64,000 nt of DNA from Cristatella mucedo (GCA_009760855.2 WPIO01000002.1:11694001-11758000); one strand, 5' to 3'; counted from the first letter of the stretch, positions 1-12,449 are shown. A program made the numbers and translations. Notes: generated by a model from the sequence alone, not told the origin.

Positions 1-38
1 GGGCGAGCACCTTAATCACTAGACCAAACCACCACGGC
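1..38 (-). mobile_element. SINE-B head, cut by the window edge
   Basis: gggcgagcaccttaatcact, agaccaaaccaccacggc matches the reverse complement of the tRNA-like head at 47.99 and 53.6 kb. Confidence 0.55.
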
Positions 39-214
39 ATTATATCAAAAGTTGTGAGACATTTGCAAATGAAACAACTGCATGCATAAATATGCCATGG
101 TGATGCACCTGATGGACGAGTCTGTGCTCTATCTGAGCTGTGTCCTTTCTTGTAGCCACTTGTTTGGTTGTCGTCTTACTATTCCTACCGTTATTCAGCA
201 AATAATGATTTTGA

Positions 215-1200
215 TTATAGGTAGTTTGTATAGCACCCTATGAGAACCTAATGTCTATGCTGGCGCTTAACAACTCGCTGCAAGAGAATCAATTCAGGGG
301 ATTGCGACATGCATGATATCAAGCAGGCAAAAGCAAACAAGTATCATGCTAAGTCAGCTCACTATAGTAGGTGTGAGTAAACTTTAGGCCACTGGTTAGT
401 AAAGACTAATGCTAGTAGCGTGCACTGAACTATGCATACTCGCACTCAAGGCATAGCAGAACAAAACAGATAGAAGTTCACTGGGCGAAGAGAAAGCTTA
501 CCAGAACATATGTGTCTTTAGATGAGATGTAAATGACTAAAGGTCATTGTATTTAGCGAGGATAACCGGACGCAAGGTCCAATGTGCACACGGAAGGCTC
601 GATCGCCAAAAGAGTTCAATTTAGTGGAAAGAAGGGCAAAATGACTAGATGCTGAGAAGATAGTGGTGCTAGAGTGCACTGTAGGAACAAGAAGGATGGA
701 TCGGGAAACCTTACTTTAGTAAAGTGAACTGGTTTTCAAGCCGGTGAAGCTTAAATAGAAAGAGCTGTGATGCAGCAGCTACACCGTTGATGAGAGACTA
801 GAGGAGCTACTAAGTTTTGAACATGTTGATTAAAGATTGATTGAGTTATTAAGCCGATTAAAGTCACAAGCCTGGAGTCCTAAATAGCTGGAGCTGCAAT
901 AACCGGGACCCGATGTCACAAACTCGTGAACTAGTTTAGCTGTCATACTTTTATCTCAGCATGCCCCGAGCTTGCCGATGTACCTTAGCTAAGCCGACTT
1001 AACAGTAGAGGAAACATGCTCACCTAATGGCAAGTCATTTGTGTAATGCTTGCCTAGATTTGGGCAAACTGCTGTGAAATGAGGCTTGCTGGATCAATCT
1101 AGAGGATCAGGTCTTCCAACTTTTGGGTGACACTAGGTGTGGGCATAACTATTAGGCTATTTTGTGGCATCATCTTCAAGCTTCAGGAAGAAGCTATTCT
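215..1200 (-). mobile_element. LINE 3' region, minus strand
   Basis: It opens with the shared tail (tagcaccctatgagaaccta, ggcgcttaacaactcgctgc). It then follows the same order of short matches as 53.7-54.75 kb, such as cgtgaactagtttagc against cgaactagtttgg, gccgatgtaccttagc against gccgatgctccttagc, and aacttttgggtg. No open frame survives. Confidence 0.6.
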
Positions 1201-1714
1201 AACGCTCTACTGGGAGGGGAGTACTGCAAGCGTCTCTGCAGCTTCGATGAGACCACTTTTCGTATGACGGAGCTGTTCTGCTTGGCATGCGCTGGCTAAC
1301 CCAAAGCCTCACCAGCTCTTGCAGCATCAATACCAACCAGTAACAAAGAACTCGGTAACAAACAGCCCTAAATGATACTTGGTTGCCGGTAAAACAGGCC
1401 TCACTGCCCATGGTCTAGGAAAATCTGTTTCAAGACATAACTATGATCTTTCCTTAAAACCGTGTGCAAATGGGGGATCAGATCGTAACCGACTGACTCC
1501 ATGCCTGTTTTTACACATTTTCGATAACCTTGGCATGTTCCACACATGTAAAATGTCAACGGTATTTTACAGGCTCAGCTCTGGTATATGCATCCTACGT
1601 TTGGGTTCCAGATGTGGCTGTTATTGAAGGCTGTCATATTCGTATACGACGACATCGGCATTGCCGACAGCCAGCATACGGTAGGTATCTGGTTTTAGCT
1701 GTGGTTATCGCAGC

Positions 1715-2230
1715 CTAAAAAAATCGCCTTCTCATTTCTGGACCGTAGTTTCTTTTGGACACCCGACAAGTGGCCAGACATGACTGCTGCGTTGTCGTAG
1801 CACAGCGACCTGCAATCGTGCAAGGACATTTGTCAGATTCGAGTTTGTCCAAGACGGGACTCTCAATTGCTGCAGCATCTTTGGCATATATTTGAAGAAA
1901 TCCCCGGAAAGACTCTTTGATGATTACTGTTTTACTGGTAGAATCAACATAGACATATTTAATGACCTCAGACGTCTGCTCGCGGTGTGCCAAATCAGAA
2001 GTTGAGTCAAACATAATTCCGCAGTACTTGTTTTCCAGCAAGTTGCAGAGTAGTTTGAGACTGTGGATGAAGCATAAAAAAACTCATTTTGGGCTTGAGG
2101 AGACTGATAAGAGACTGACCTGCTGGCATGGCCTTGGTATTATTGCAGGATATCGTCGTTCTGAGCTAGAAGATGAAGAAGTCCCAAGAAGTTTCCTAAG
2201 TTTTTCTCACCAGCCAAGTTATCGGTGACC
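1715..2230 (-). pseudogene. hAT transposase remnant (DUF4371-type region)
   Basis: Read on the minus strand from 2230 down, the frames give NLGNFLGLLHLLAQNDDIL, then after a frame change KYCGIMFDSTSDLAHREQ, VIKYVYVDS, VIIKESFRGFLQIYAKDAA and LDKLESDKCP. These match the N-terminal half of hAT-type transposases of the zinc-finger MYM-like class (GIMFDSTPD-x-SH-EQ...). Frame breaks and a stop after RRRFF show a dead copy. I see no terminal inverted repeats. Confidence 0.75.
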
Positions 2231-2249
2231 ATGCAATGCCAGGTTTTTG

Positions 2250-2712
2250 GCCTTGGTGCCCAGGGACATCTGTCCTTTCTAGCTATGCCTCTGTGCTTTC
2301 TTTTAGGTCCCTTTATCGCCTGGTTCCAGCCTACCTATCAGAACTACTTCCCACCAGGCCAAGAATCGTGCAACCCACTGCACTCACTCGAATCGTTTAG
2401 TATTAACTCGTACGAGCCTCAAAATCTTCGGAAACCGTGCCTTTAATTAGTATGCTCCCAGAGCCTGGAACTCACTACCGACAACTTCACAACGTCCTCT
2501 AACATGATGTCATTTAAAAATTATCACAACATGTAGTGGGTCTTTGTGATTTATCCTGCGTGTACATATGCCTGCTTACACTGTGCCTGCTGCTTTCGGA
2601 TGTTACCACCAATCATTTGGGAATACTTTCTATACAGCGCCTGTGAAGTTCCTAGAAAGAGATTCAATTCTCTGAGGGTGCTATACAAATGTATTATTAT
2701 TATTATTGCTAT
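2250..2712 (+). mobile_element. LINE C-terminus and 3' tail
   Basis: The plus strand shows LIAWFQPTYQNYFPPGQES-like and SMLPEPGTHYRQL-like remnants of a CR1/L2 C-terminus (…PAYLSELL…YAPRAWNSLP). The 3' end is gagattcaattctctgaggg, tgctatacaaatg and (TAT)n at 2690-2710. This 3' end is the tail shared with SINE-B. Confidence 0.65.
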
Positions 2713-2870
2713 CTTGACATGGTAGCCATCTGGCTGTCCTTGAAACGGGTCAGACAACATTGTCAGCTTGCTCGGCTAAGCCTTCTAATGCCTGCTATCT
2801 ACTCAAAGGCTCCTAAGTAAGCAATCTACCTTCTTTTTGAAGCATGGACAGCTACTAAATTCATCCTGAG

Positions 2871-3235
2871 CAAATCTGGTGCCAGCAGCCGCCGTAATTC
2901 CAGCTCCGGTAGCCTATATTAAAGATGTTGCGGTTAAAAAGCTCATAGTTGGATCTCGGCTCAAGGCTGGCAGTCCACCTCGAGGCGGTCACTGCCTGTA
3001 CTGGGCAACCTGCGGTTTTCCATTAGTACTTTAAACTGAGTATTTCGGGTAGCCGGAAAGTTTACTTAAAAAAATAGAGCGTTCAAAGTGGGCTTTTCGC
3101 CTGAATATCTGAGTACGGAATAAAAGAACCTTGGTTCTATTTCGTTGGTTTTCGGAACTCAGGGTCGTGGTTAAGAGGAAATATAGGGGTAGGGGGAAAT
3201 TCGTAGTGTGGTGTTGGATACATTTCTTGAAATCT
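2871..3235 (+). pseudogene. Partial, divergent 18S rRNA copy
   Basis: The segment starts at the universal 530-loop region (gtgccagcagccgccgtaat, where functional genes have CGCGGTAAT). It continues through ttccagctcc, tatattaaa, gttgcggttaaaaagctc and tagttggat. It then crosses the V4 region, ccttggttctattt, gttggttttcggaactc and ttcgtagtgtggtgtt, losing similarity near 3235. About 365 nt of the roughly 1800-nt gene are present. Changes at near-invariant sites and missing flanks show that it is not a working rRNA gene. No 5.8S, 28S or spacer is seen nearby. Confidence 0.85.
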
Positions 3236-3505
3236 TACCGATGCATGCCTGCCCTGCCTGCATGAGTCCAGCGGTTGGAAGTGGGACACCTCTGCTGACA
3301 AGTGCCCCCCACCGATTGGTAGCTGTCGACAAAGTGCTTGTGTGGCAGTTTTACAATTATAAAATTGTATTGTTTTAGAGCAACTTCATAGACTCGGGCT
3401 GCAGGTGGGTTAAGAACACCTTCCCTGACCAGGCGAACTGGGATGCCGTGCTTCTTCTTTCCTCGTAAGTTGCAAAGCAGCTCGAACTGCAATGTGTACA
3501 AACAT

Positions 3506-3634
3506 ATAATTCGTGTTTGCAGTACCCTATGAGAGCCTAATCTCTAACCAGGCACTTTATATATCCAGCATGGCTCGACCATGGCTCGACATTGGTCGTC
3601 ACAAGCTAGCACCTTTGCGCTGGTCCAAACCAGG
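3506..3634 (-). mobile_element. SINE-B
   Basis: Tail (tgcagtaccctatgagagcc, taatctctaaccaggcactt), then a region with duplicated atggctcgac, then agcacctttgcgctggtcca. It is old and diverged. Confidence 0.5.
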
Positions 3635-4307
3635 GCGGCAATCGCAAAATAGCTTGTGTAGTGCTTGGCAAGTTTGTTAGTGATACATGCGGCTGTGACA
3701 AATTCTGTCGCTACGGTGGTGATTACCTTCTGTTTGGTACAGTGACTCGAATGCAGCTGCGAGCCAGCTTTAAGTGGCTAGGCTTAAGTGCTATCTTTCT
3801 AGAGTATTAGTAACCGTAGCTACATTTACTCTATCGACTTGCCTCCTTGCCGATGCCGTCTTGCCTACTAGTTAGGTCGTTGACACTACCGATTAAGGAA
3901 ACACTGATGGCCAACTTGGTCCAGCCTACAGCCCCCTGCTCTAATTATGGAGTCTGGTAAGAAAGAGGTATTCCCCTGGAAGCTGCCTGCATTCATTATT
4001 GTAGACGAGTATGAAAAGATTAGGAGGACAATTAGGTTATAATGTTGAAAAGGCTGTTTGGGAAAGTGAATAGTGCTAAGTAATGTCTGGTGTTACCGGT
4101 GTGCTGCTGTATAATGCTGAGTAATGTGTGCTGTTACACGTGTGTTAGTCCATTTCATATATAGCCGCATGACATCTTCTGTGTAGAAAAGGGTTAAACC
4201 ATGACTGCAATGCATCAGCAGCCCGTGTTCATGGACAAGGCCTAAACACCTCGATATGACTCGAGTTACTTCAACTGTTTCTAATTTGGATGCTGGATGA
4301 ATCTAAT

Positions 4308-4410
4308 GCGTGCTAGTAGTAATAATAATGCACTTGATAAAGCACCCTCAGAGAGCTCAGTCTCTTTCTAGGCGCTTTACATTTGCTGCAAAGGGAACGC
4401 TATTGAATGG
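4308..4410 (-). mobile_element. Isolated LINE tail
   Basis: An (AAT)n run, then acttgataaagcaccctcag, agagctcagtctctttctag, gcgctttacatttgctgcaa. It is the reverse complement of the LINE 3' end; the same order occurs at 34.73, 51.47 and 62.45 kb. Confidence 0.6.
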
Positions 4411-4533
4411 TGACACATCCTGGTGTTCTTACTGGTCGGCTGTTACAACTAGGAGGCTTCAAGTAGAAGCAGCTGCTCCTTCACGGCAGGTGCTCAATTT
4501 GGCTACTCCTTCAAGATGTGGTGACCTAGTAGT

Positions 4534-4980
4534 CTAAACCGGAGGGAAATTGGCACAAAATTGGTGCCGCTTTAGGAGGAAAGTCGATAGCGCAAACAAC
4601 ACATCCTTAGGCCCATAGCCAATACCGAGAAGAGCTTGCACGGGTGGGCTTCGGGGGGGGGGGGCAGCTCCTAGGTCGAGAAGGTCGGATTTTCTGCTAT
4701 CGTCATGCTTTAGTACAGACTGCTGCAAATTACAGAGCAGTGCCACAATTGCCAGAGGTAGGAAGCGACCAGGCTCTGCCAGCTGGCTTATAACCTCCTT
4801 ACGGTGGACATGAGCAGCAGCTAGCTGAAAGACTGCTTTTTCCAAATCGTTGGTGAGCTGCTTAAATTTATAGGGATGAGCCAGCCACTGCACTTGCAGA
4901 ACATGCGGAACCTTAGAGGTTTTCACTTCACTTCCCATCGACAAAAGATGGGCATCCACTGTCTTCCAGATCCGACCCTG
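4534..4980 (-). CDS. Unrecognised open frame, possible exon
   Basis: About 140 residues are open on the minus strand, including WKTVDAHLLSMGSEVKTSKV, LQVQWLAHPYKFKQLTNDLE and KAVFQLAAAHVHRKEVISQL. Composition is protein-like rather than repeat-like, and a possible acceptor (tgatggatacag) ends near 4981. A G-run (in the minus strand a proline run, APPPRSPP) lies toward the end. No in-frame ATG precedes the open part, so it would be an internal exon. I do not recognise the family and cannot place a donor. Confidence 0.25.
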   Translation of the reverse strand, partial: QGRIWKTVDAHLLSMGSEVKTSKVPHVLQVQWLAHPYKFKQLTNDLEKAVFQLAAAHVHRKEVISQLAEPGRFLPLAIVALLCNLQQSVLKHDDSRKSDLLDLGAAPPPRSPPVQALLGIGYGPKDVLFALSTFLLKRHQFCANFPPV

Positions 4981-5300
4981 TATCCATCAGAGCAGGCCAG
5001 CACCCTACAACTGCCCGGCCCCACCAGTTGATTTCAACACATATTGTCTAGCTCTGGTTGAGTGCTTGTAGTAGATTAGGCTCTGCCACCTATCTGTCTA
5101 TCTTTCGCGTACAGCCTGGATGAAGAGCTGCTTGCTATTTGCCTATCGCCTGTCATTGTCCACTGTGTACACGTCATGACTCACTGCATTCCTCGAATGA
5201 AGTGAAAGTGGCAAGAGAGGCTGCTTGCAGGCTGGCATTGCACCAAGATATAGCCTAGTTTCGTTCTCGTGGTCAGTGGCCAATATTGATATTGTGTATC

Positions 5301-5390
5301 TAAGCTTATCCATGTTAATTAAGCTTATCTGTGTTAATTATTGTATCTAAGCTTATCTATCTTAATTAATTAAGCTTATCTATGTTAACT
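5301..5390. repeat. Short tandem repeat, about four units of 19-28 bp
   Basis: Units share taagcttatcyatgttaatt, with small insertions (attgtatc, aattaat) between copies. AT-rich, function unknown. Confidence 0.7.
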
Positions 5391-7616
5391 CGTGCCCCAC
5401 CAAAATGATATCATGCTGTAAAACGAAAACAGCCTTTCTAGCTGACTAGATATTTCAATTGTGTATTGTGCTGACTCCTGATTGCCTAACGATTGGCCGC
5501 TTCAGCTGGTTTGTGATACTGTCTGCAGCCTGGCAATGAGCAAACAGCAGCTTGAGCTCATGGATGGAGTACGCCTAGGCAGCCATGGCTCAACGCCATG
5601 GCTTCTCTGACACTTGAGCTGACACAGAGCTGTGCTTGCAGTGATGTGTTTTGCCTGATGCAGGAACTTAGCCGTGCGTTTAGCCTCCATTCACGCTCTC
5701 TTCTGATCATTGCAAGCATCTTCAGGATCCAGGCAGTTTGTCCTTCCAGAGAACTATGATCTCGGTCCCCCCATTCACCCGAGATAGGTTTAGGGAATGT
5801 TTCCGGGTTATCTGCACAGTGTTTCGTCCTGAGAACTTCAAGAAATGGAAAAGCTCTCACCATCTTGGTCCAGATGACGTTGGGGATGGCCATGCTTACA
5901 CGTATTATCTTCATTCACAATTCAATTGCTTAGACTGCTTTCCTAAAACGGAATAACTATACTGGAGCCTCAAGGAGCCCCAGTAGCACTAGGGATGCCA
6001 AGGGACTTGGGAGTTTGTTTTTGAGCCGATCTCTGACCTTGCCTCTGATCTGACCTGAGCTCTTTGATCTCTGACCTTGCCATATCCTGCCAATCATAGC
6101 TGCCACCAGGCTCCTTTCACTCGGCCTAAGGGAGGAGGGCTGTAGACGGACAGCCGGCTCTCTAGCCGTCTGTCCGTCTGCAAACCCAGTGCTCTCCATG
6201 CAGCAGAACAGCATCTGCCTCTACCTAGCTAGCTGCTTGCATGCAAAGGTAAAAGGGATCCCACTGGTCAGGGCTTGCTCCTGTCCTTCAGAGTCACGTC
6301 CTCAGGGGTGTGGGGTGTGATGCTGGGATATTTTGCGACTTTGCCCAAACCATTTTTCGCGAGCCCCAAGCAGTTGGGCAGCTTGAAACTAGTCCCTGTC
6401 AGCAGCCTGTAGCAGACATCTTGTCACCCTTACTAGTCCTCCTTAGTAGTCTCTTCTGCTACTGCGGACGCTTTAAACGGCTGAAAATATGCACTTACCA
6501 TGCTGGGCAAACGAGTATGACTTTCTGCGATAGCATTTGACTACTAGTGTCTTAAAAGTTCGATGAAGTTACCATTTTCTATACAAAGTATTTACTATTT
6601 GACTAATGTATTTGTTTCTAACATATATCCGATACCTGCAAGATGCAAGATGGTCAGTGGGTTTGCAGCAAATTTCCAGCGGTAGCTTTGAAATGTTTGC
6701 TTTTGTTCTCCCCCAATCCCTTTCCAACTCCTGAGAACAGCAAGATGTGGTCGACATTCTTTCGTGCAAAGCAAGTGTGATGGAAGCCGCCAGGCCTGCA
6801 CTTGGCTGTTGTTCTGTCATGTTTACTATTTAATTTCACAAAATAGTCTGAGTCAGATCATTATACTGATCATTATGCAAAATAAGTGGACGGTGGCTGT
6901 TTCCTGTTAACCAGCAGCAGATGTACAGCTTTGCATACGGCTAGAGTAACAGTAGCGGAGCACGGCAACAATCAAGAGTGCCCATATCTAACGATAACAA
7001 GTACACGTCCACAGCATATAGAAGCATGTTCGAGAGCACAGGAGAGTTTCTGGCTTTCCGAATCAACCAATATGTCTTATAGCACCTCGCCTGTGGCCGC
7101 TAAGAGCCGGAGCATAACTCAGCTTAGTGTGCTATGATACAACGAACTGCCTATTACATAGATATAGCTTTTAAGCTACTTTACAATGGCTAATCACATA
7201 ACCGGTTCCAAGCTGTTGTAATTAAGGAAGCAGTTAAAATATCTTGACAGTCATGCTCTTGCTGATTTAGCAGACCAACGTTTCAAAATTCAAGTGACTA
7301 TCAAGATTTCATGTGAGTTGGAGCAACTACTGTGGACTAGTGCGCTCTGCACCCAGCGAGATTCGTCAGGCCAGCTTAGGTGGGAGAAACCTCTTACTTG
7401 AGAGCAACTTTTATTCATTGTAGGAAAGATGGAGTCTGGAACAATCGCGTTGGACTTTGTAAGTACAGAACACCATCTTAAACATTAATAGAGACTTTTC
7501 AATTGGCCATGAAGCGATTGGATGGTGAGAATCACGCTGTTTCCTTGAGGGGTCATATTCATCTTTTTTCCTATTCGCTTGTACTCATTAGCAGGATGCC
7601 AGCTACACGAGCATGG
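5391..7616. other. No gene recognised
   Basis: Open frames at 5.5-5.95 and 6.9-7.1 kb have no recognisable motif and overlap on both strands. A hairpin-forming pair lies at 6142-6159 and 6164-6181 (gtagacggacagccggct against its near complement, 4-bp loop). Nothing else stands out. Confidence 0.5.
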
Positions 7617-7622
7617 TTTATG

Positions 7623-7664
<42 letters not shown>

Positions 7665-7678
7665 TATGTTGTGTGTGG
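7617..7678. repeat. (TG)n microsatellite
   Basis: About 20 near-perfect TG units followed by an interrupted tail (tttgtatgttgtgtgtgggt). Open frames across it are artefacts. Confidence 0.95.
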
Positions 7679-8775
7679 GTGCATGCTTGGCCAAGGCGCT
7701 GGGAATTCGGGAAGATTTGCTACTGTGCTTGCTCCTAGCATTAAATTAATAAGGACTCGGCAATTGAAGCACCTGGGCTGACCACTTTATTCCATTCACA
7801 TAGGGAGAGTGTTTGCTGTAGCTCAGTCTGCAGAGTACTCATTGACCAGTATCCAGGATGTGCAGGCTCACTTTTATGATAGCTTGCTGAAAAGGCATGT
7901 GCATGTACTCTAGAAAATCTTATCGACATGCAGACATTGTTCATATTCCTTTATAACCGTGATGCTTCTTTGCTCTACTAGTTGTGCTGAATCTTTCGAC
8001 AGGGTTGTGCTGTTGATTAACACATGTTTTGTACTGAGGCTCATGGAGCTTGCTGAGTCGGAATATGGCCAAAACAGGGTCGAGTTTGCATCCCAAGTAT
8101 CATATGTCATGTGGTCACTGCCTCAGCACCGATCGCCTTTTCTTCTCAAATGCCTCTTAAGGCTAGTACAGTTGGCATACTGCTGCCACTTGCCGAGCAT
8201 CACGATAGTTACAATGCGAGTTTCTGTCATCATCTTAACCGACTGTTGGGCACATTTAAATGGCTACACATACTTCTACATGCATGGCAGAACAGTACTA
8301 GAGCATAACTGCTTCTGGCCAAAGTTTAGCGATCAAATCGATTTCTTCGATCTCAAAAAAGGTGCAAACAGAAATTTCCTGGGTCTGGATTGCCCGAACG
8401 GTCGAGATCTGCCATGATCTGCCCTGTTTGGATAACCTGTATGACCGTTTGAGCAAGCTTTTCCTAGCGATGAAGTGAGCAGTGCGACCAGCAGCCAAGA
8501 ACTGACCAGGACCTACCCTATGGTGATCTTGGCAATTGATTGATAACAAGCAAGAGCAGCTTAGGAGAAGGCTCACTGTTTATTGTCACGGATACGATTG
8601 ACAAGTGGCTCTGTTAAACAAGCGACCTGACAGAGCTGACCCTGCCACCATTGGGACGTGATCACTTGGCTTGGCATATCATGGCTGTGCATGAGCTGCT
8701 TGCAGACAGATGAAAGAGACCAAGGCAGACATAGAGTGAGATAGACAGACAGATAGCAGCAGAGCAAGACCAATA

Positions 8776-9061
<286 letters not shown>

Positions 9062-10086
9062 ACCGAAATCAAACTGAGCTAGGAGAGACAGAAAGACATA
9101 GAGGCTCAGCATCATTCGGCTAGCTCGCCTATTTAAAAGCCCCTCAGTGGCTCCGTGGCAGATGGAGCTTTGAGAAGCATTGAGAAAGGAGTGGCTCTGT
9201 GGGATCGATGGACAGCCATTGGTAGAGTAGAGCTGCCTCTAAAGAAGTTGCTTGGGAGTAGCAGAATTGTGTAGCCTATTGCACCTACTGCCACTAAGGC
9301 CAGCTCACAGTGCTTTAACCTTGCCTCCGACCATGGACAGACGTGCGATAGCTTTTCAACCATGGACCTCTAGGTAGTCAAAGTTCGGTGCATTGGAAGA
9401 ACTATATCTCCTTTACAAAAAATCAGCGGTATGCATTCGCTGGCACTTTTACTCTCATCCCGCACTCATGCGACCTGTTAGTAAAGCAGCCAGTTCTGTC
9501 ATGTGTGTTACCTCGAGGTGAGACAGCATCGTGACAAATAATGCATCTGCAAAGCCACGGATCCAATGGCAGTACGATTTTTGCTGCACTTCTTGCTCTT
9601 GGCTGCTGACCATCACTCAGGTGCTGCCATTGTCTGCAGCTTAGAATGAGTCATTAAACGATGGCTATCTCCTCTGCTACCTGGCATGGATTTGCTCCGG
9701 GTCATTAAAGACAAACAGGGACGGTTATCTCTTCTGCTACCCGAGCAGGATGCGTTCATGGTCAGCGACTTGGAGACGTTTGTGCTAGCAGCACCTACCT
9801 CGACCTTTAGGCTGTTGTCGGCATAAGGAGAATCTGCTTTAAACTTATTGGCACGATGGCAGTGCTTTTCTCAATGAAATGCTCATGTTCGAAATCTTGA
9901 CTACTCAGGGCCGTTAAAGTGAATGCGCCAAAGCTAATAGAAGGGCTATGCTCCGAGCCGGTGTGCAGACGACCTCACCATTCAGCTTAGGTCTCCTATC
10001 GCACCTCTAAATGGTAGCAGCGCTAATTAAGCCTTTCTCACATCGGGTCTGCCGAACATGAAGGAGCACACCGTGTGCAGTGGTAG

Positions 10087-10292
10087 TGCTCAAAGAGCAA
10101 GCAGCAGGGTAGAGCTGGCATCGTGCAGATCGGCATCGGCTTGACGTCTCTGCTCGGACGACATGGCATTGTTGCAGCGCAGAGATCTGGCGTGTGCAGC
10201 CCCGACGGCAATGGAAGATGCTCGGGCGTGTCGAACCTCAAGTTCCAGATGGCCTCCTTAGCTCGACTCGTCGCCCACGAGCTTCTTCATCC
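10087..10292 (+). CDS. Candidate exon of an adamalysin-like (M12B) zinc metalloprotease
   Basis: An open stretch of 68 codons plus two bases ends at a textbook donor, CATCC|gtaagt. It reads ...LLGRHGIVAAQRSGVCSPDG, then FQMASLARLVAHELLHP. The order 'G-V-C-S-P, variable segment, V-A-H-E-x-x-H' at an exon end is what M12B/ADAM-type peptidases show around the zinc site; HELLH gives the first two zinc ligands and the catalytic Glu. The third His (G-x-x-H-D) would be in the next exon, which I could not find. The left boundary is uncertain: a stop lies at 10084, and possible AGs lie at 10085-10086 and just after, with poor pyrimidine tracts. It may be an exon of a gene whose other exons I missed, or a relic. 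Confidence 0.45.
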
Positions 10293-10729
10293 GTAAGTTA
10301 GTTTCTCAAGCACGGCAGCAGGTGCAGCAGCGTTACGTGCACTATAGGTCGGGCCCTGTGAGACCTGAACCGGTTGCAGTTTCTTCCCAAAACTACTGCC
10401 GTTTGAACCATTAGCTGAGCATGCGTTCACGAAATGAGCTTCGCGGTTCACAGCTACAGCTGCACAATCGCCGCGGTGCCACCCGTGGTCTGAACCCGGC
10501 TCCTGCAGCTTAATCCTTTTGGAAAGGCACCTTGTCCTTGTGCATACAATTGTGACTATGTCTGCAAAGTCGACAGGCTAGAAAGAATTCTCGCAGGGCT
10601 GTTTGAGTTAAGCAAATACGTCAAGTAAAGGGGGAATTGTGCAGCATGGAAACACGCTATCGAAGCAACAACACTTGATTCTACAAAGAACACTATCATA
10701 TTGGCATGAATGCTTTCCAGCATATTTAA

Positions 10730-10800
10730 AGTGCTTACAACATGATGTAGCTCTCTCAGGGTGCTATACAAATATTTTAATATTACTATTAGCAAACAGC
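10730..10800 (+). mobile_element. LINE/SINE tail
   Basis: gtagctctctcagggtgcta, tacaaatattttaatattac: the shared 3' tail in plus orientation, preceded by LINE 3' UTR-like sequence. Confidence 0.5.
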
Positions 10801-12449
10801 ATGCTACACAAGAAAGCCACGCAGCAGCAGGCGACGCAAATATCTATTACATTATGTTAAATAGTATATTATAAAAACACACGGTACACACAAGAGCAGC
10901 GTGCAAATCAAACAAGCACCGCAAGACTGCAAAGAAACGCCCAATATAAACTGGTGACACGCGATGTATCACACCAACGACTGCCTAGGAAGGGGAGGGA
11001 AAGTACACTAAGAAATGGGCAGCTAAGAAAGCTTAAAGGCAGATAGAGGAAGCTGGGAATACGAAAAGACAGGCATGCAGCTGACGACTCGACGACATTC
11101 TGAGACTTTCCTGGAGCCGAAGGTCTCGCTGTGAAGTCTCGATGAATACCCAGAAAGCTGTTGTTTTGTACTCTCAGCTTGCCACCGGCGGTCGGCCAGT
11201 AATAGAAGCCGCTTAAGGAGCAGCCAGCCAGCTCAAAGTTGGTCTGCATTCCTCTTCAGGCCCACTTTCTTGATGGCTATGCCCTCCTCTGCATGCACCA
11301 AAAAATCTGCACGAAAATCTTCCCAGCTGCTGCTGCAAATGCGCCAGCGCCAGAGCCCGGCTAGCCAATGGACGGCTGCAGCAGACGACACTTGAGTGTT
11401 TGGTTATTCTACTGAGAGCATTACCATTTGCCAGTGCAGCTTGGAAGCATTGAACGAATTAGCCTCCTCCTCACCACGGCAGCAGCTAAACCATTGGCTG
11501 AAACTATAAACGCACGCAAGACTGTGAACTTAATGAGTGCGAAACCTTTAAGTGAGCATAGAACCTTGGCCTTACCCGAGCCAACTGGTCTTAGCTATGG
11601 GCAACCCCTATGGGGCATGCTGCTGTATCAAAGGCCCTCAGCCGTGGTGGTACAAACTGTGTTAAGTATGTGCATTTGTGTGAGCAGTCGCCCACCCGAA
11701 GGTCGATTCGGCACAACAGCAGGCACTGCATTGGCAATATTATTAGTGTTATATTATATTATTATTATTATTATTATATTAATTATATTATAAGCATATT
11801 AGCTATCGCATGAAGCCATGCAAGAGCTCACTACCGACGCATGACCTATCCTAGCACCGGAGAATCTCAAACATATTTTTATATATAATTCTCTCCTTCG
11901 TCGTCCTATGTTGACGTAGTGCACTCGCACGGTACATCAGACCCGACGAACCGAGTGCCCTTGCTCTCAGTTCCTAGTCTGCATATTGGACAAAGGAATT
12001 GGACTAGCTTCGTTTACAGTGATGCATGGTGACACGTGATTCTAAAAATGGCTTTTAGCCGGGAGCTGTTATAATAGAGCAGTGTAAACCAAAACTTATG
12101 ATGAGGTAATTATGGTAACACGATGGCATGACTTTAGCCCTGCCTGTGTAGCTTCAAAGTCTACAAAAGCGGTGCCATAAACCTGGAATGTGAGCTAATG
12201 AGCTACAATCAGCCGGTATACGTATCTCCTGTAGCTTAGCCTCATCACGGAATCTGGTTTTCCGGTTCCAAAATGATCGTTCACTAGATAACCCGGTCAG
12301 AACCGCAGTCAGGTAAGTCTGCCTATTTTCACCCTTCACAGTAGTGTGCAAATTTCAACTTGTTTAGTTAGAGAAGGATACCAATGTCAAGCTGGTTCAT
12401 ATACATTAGTGACTTCCTATCTACACTTCTGTAACCCACTACTTTCACG

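Noticed and set aside
7485-7781. Open frames across the TG repeat
   Set aside because: His/Thr or Val/Cys repeats arising from (TG)n; flanking parts have no motif.
7959-8417. 152-residue plus-strand open frame
   Set aside because: No recognisable domain, cysteine-rich by chance, competing frames on both strands; not enough to call a gene.
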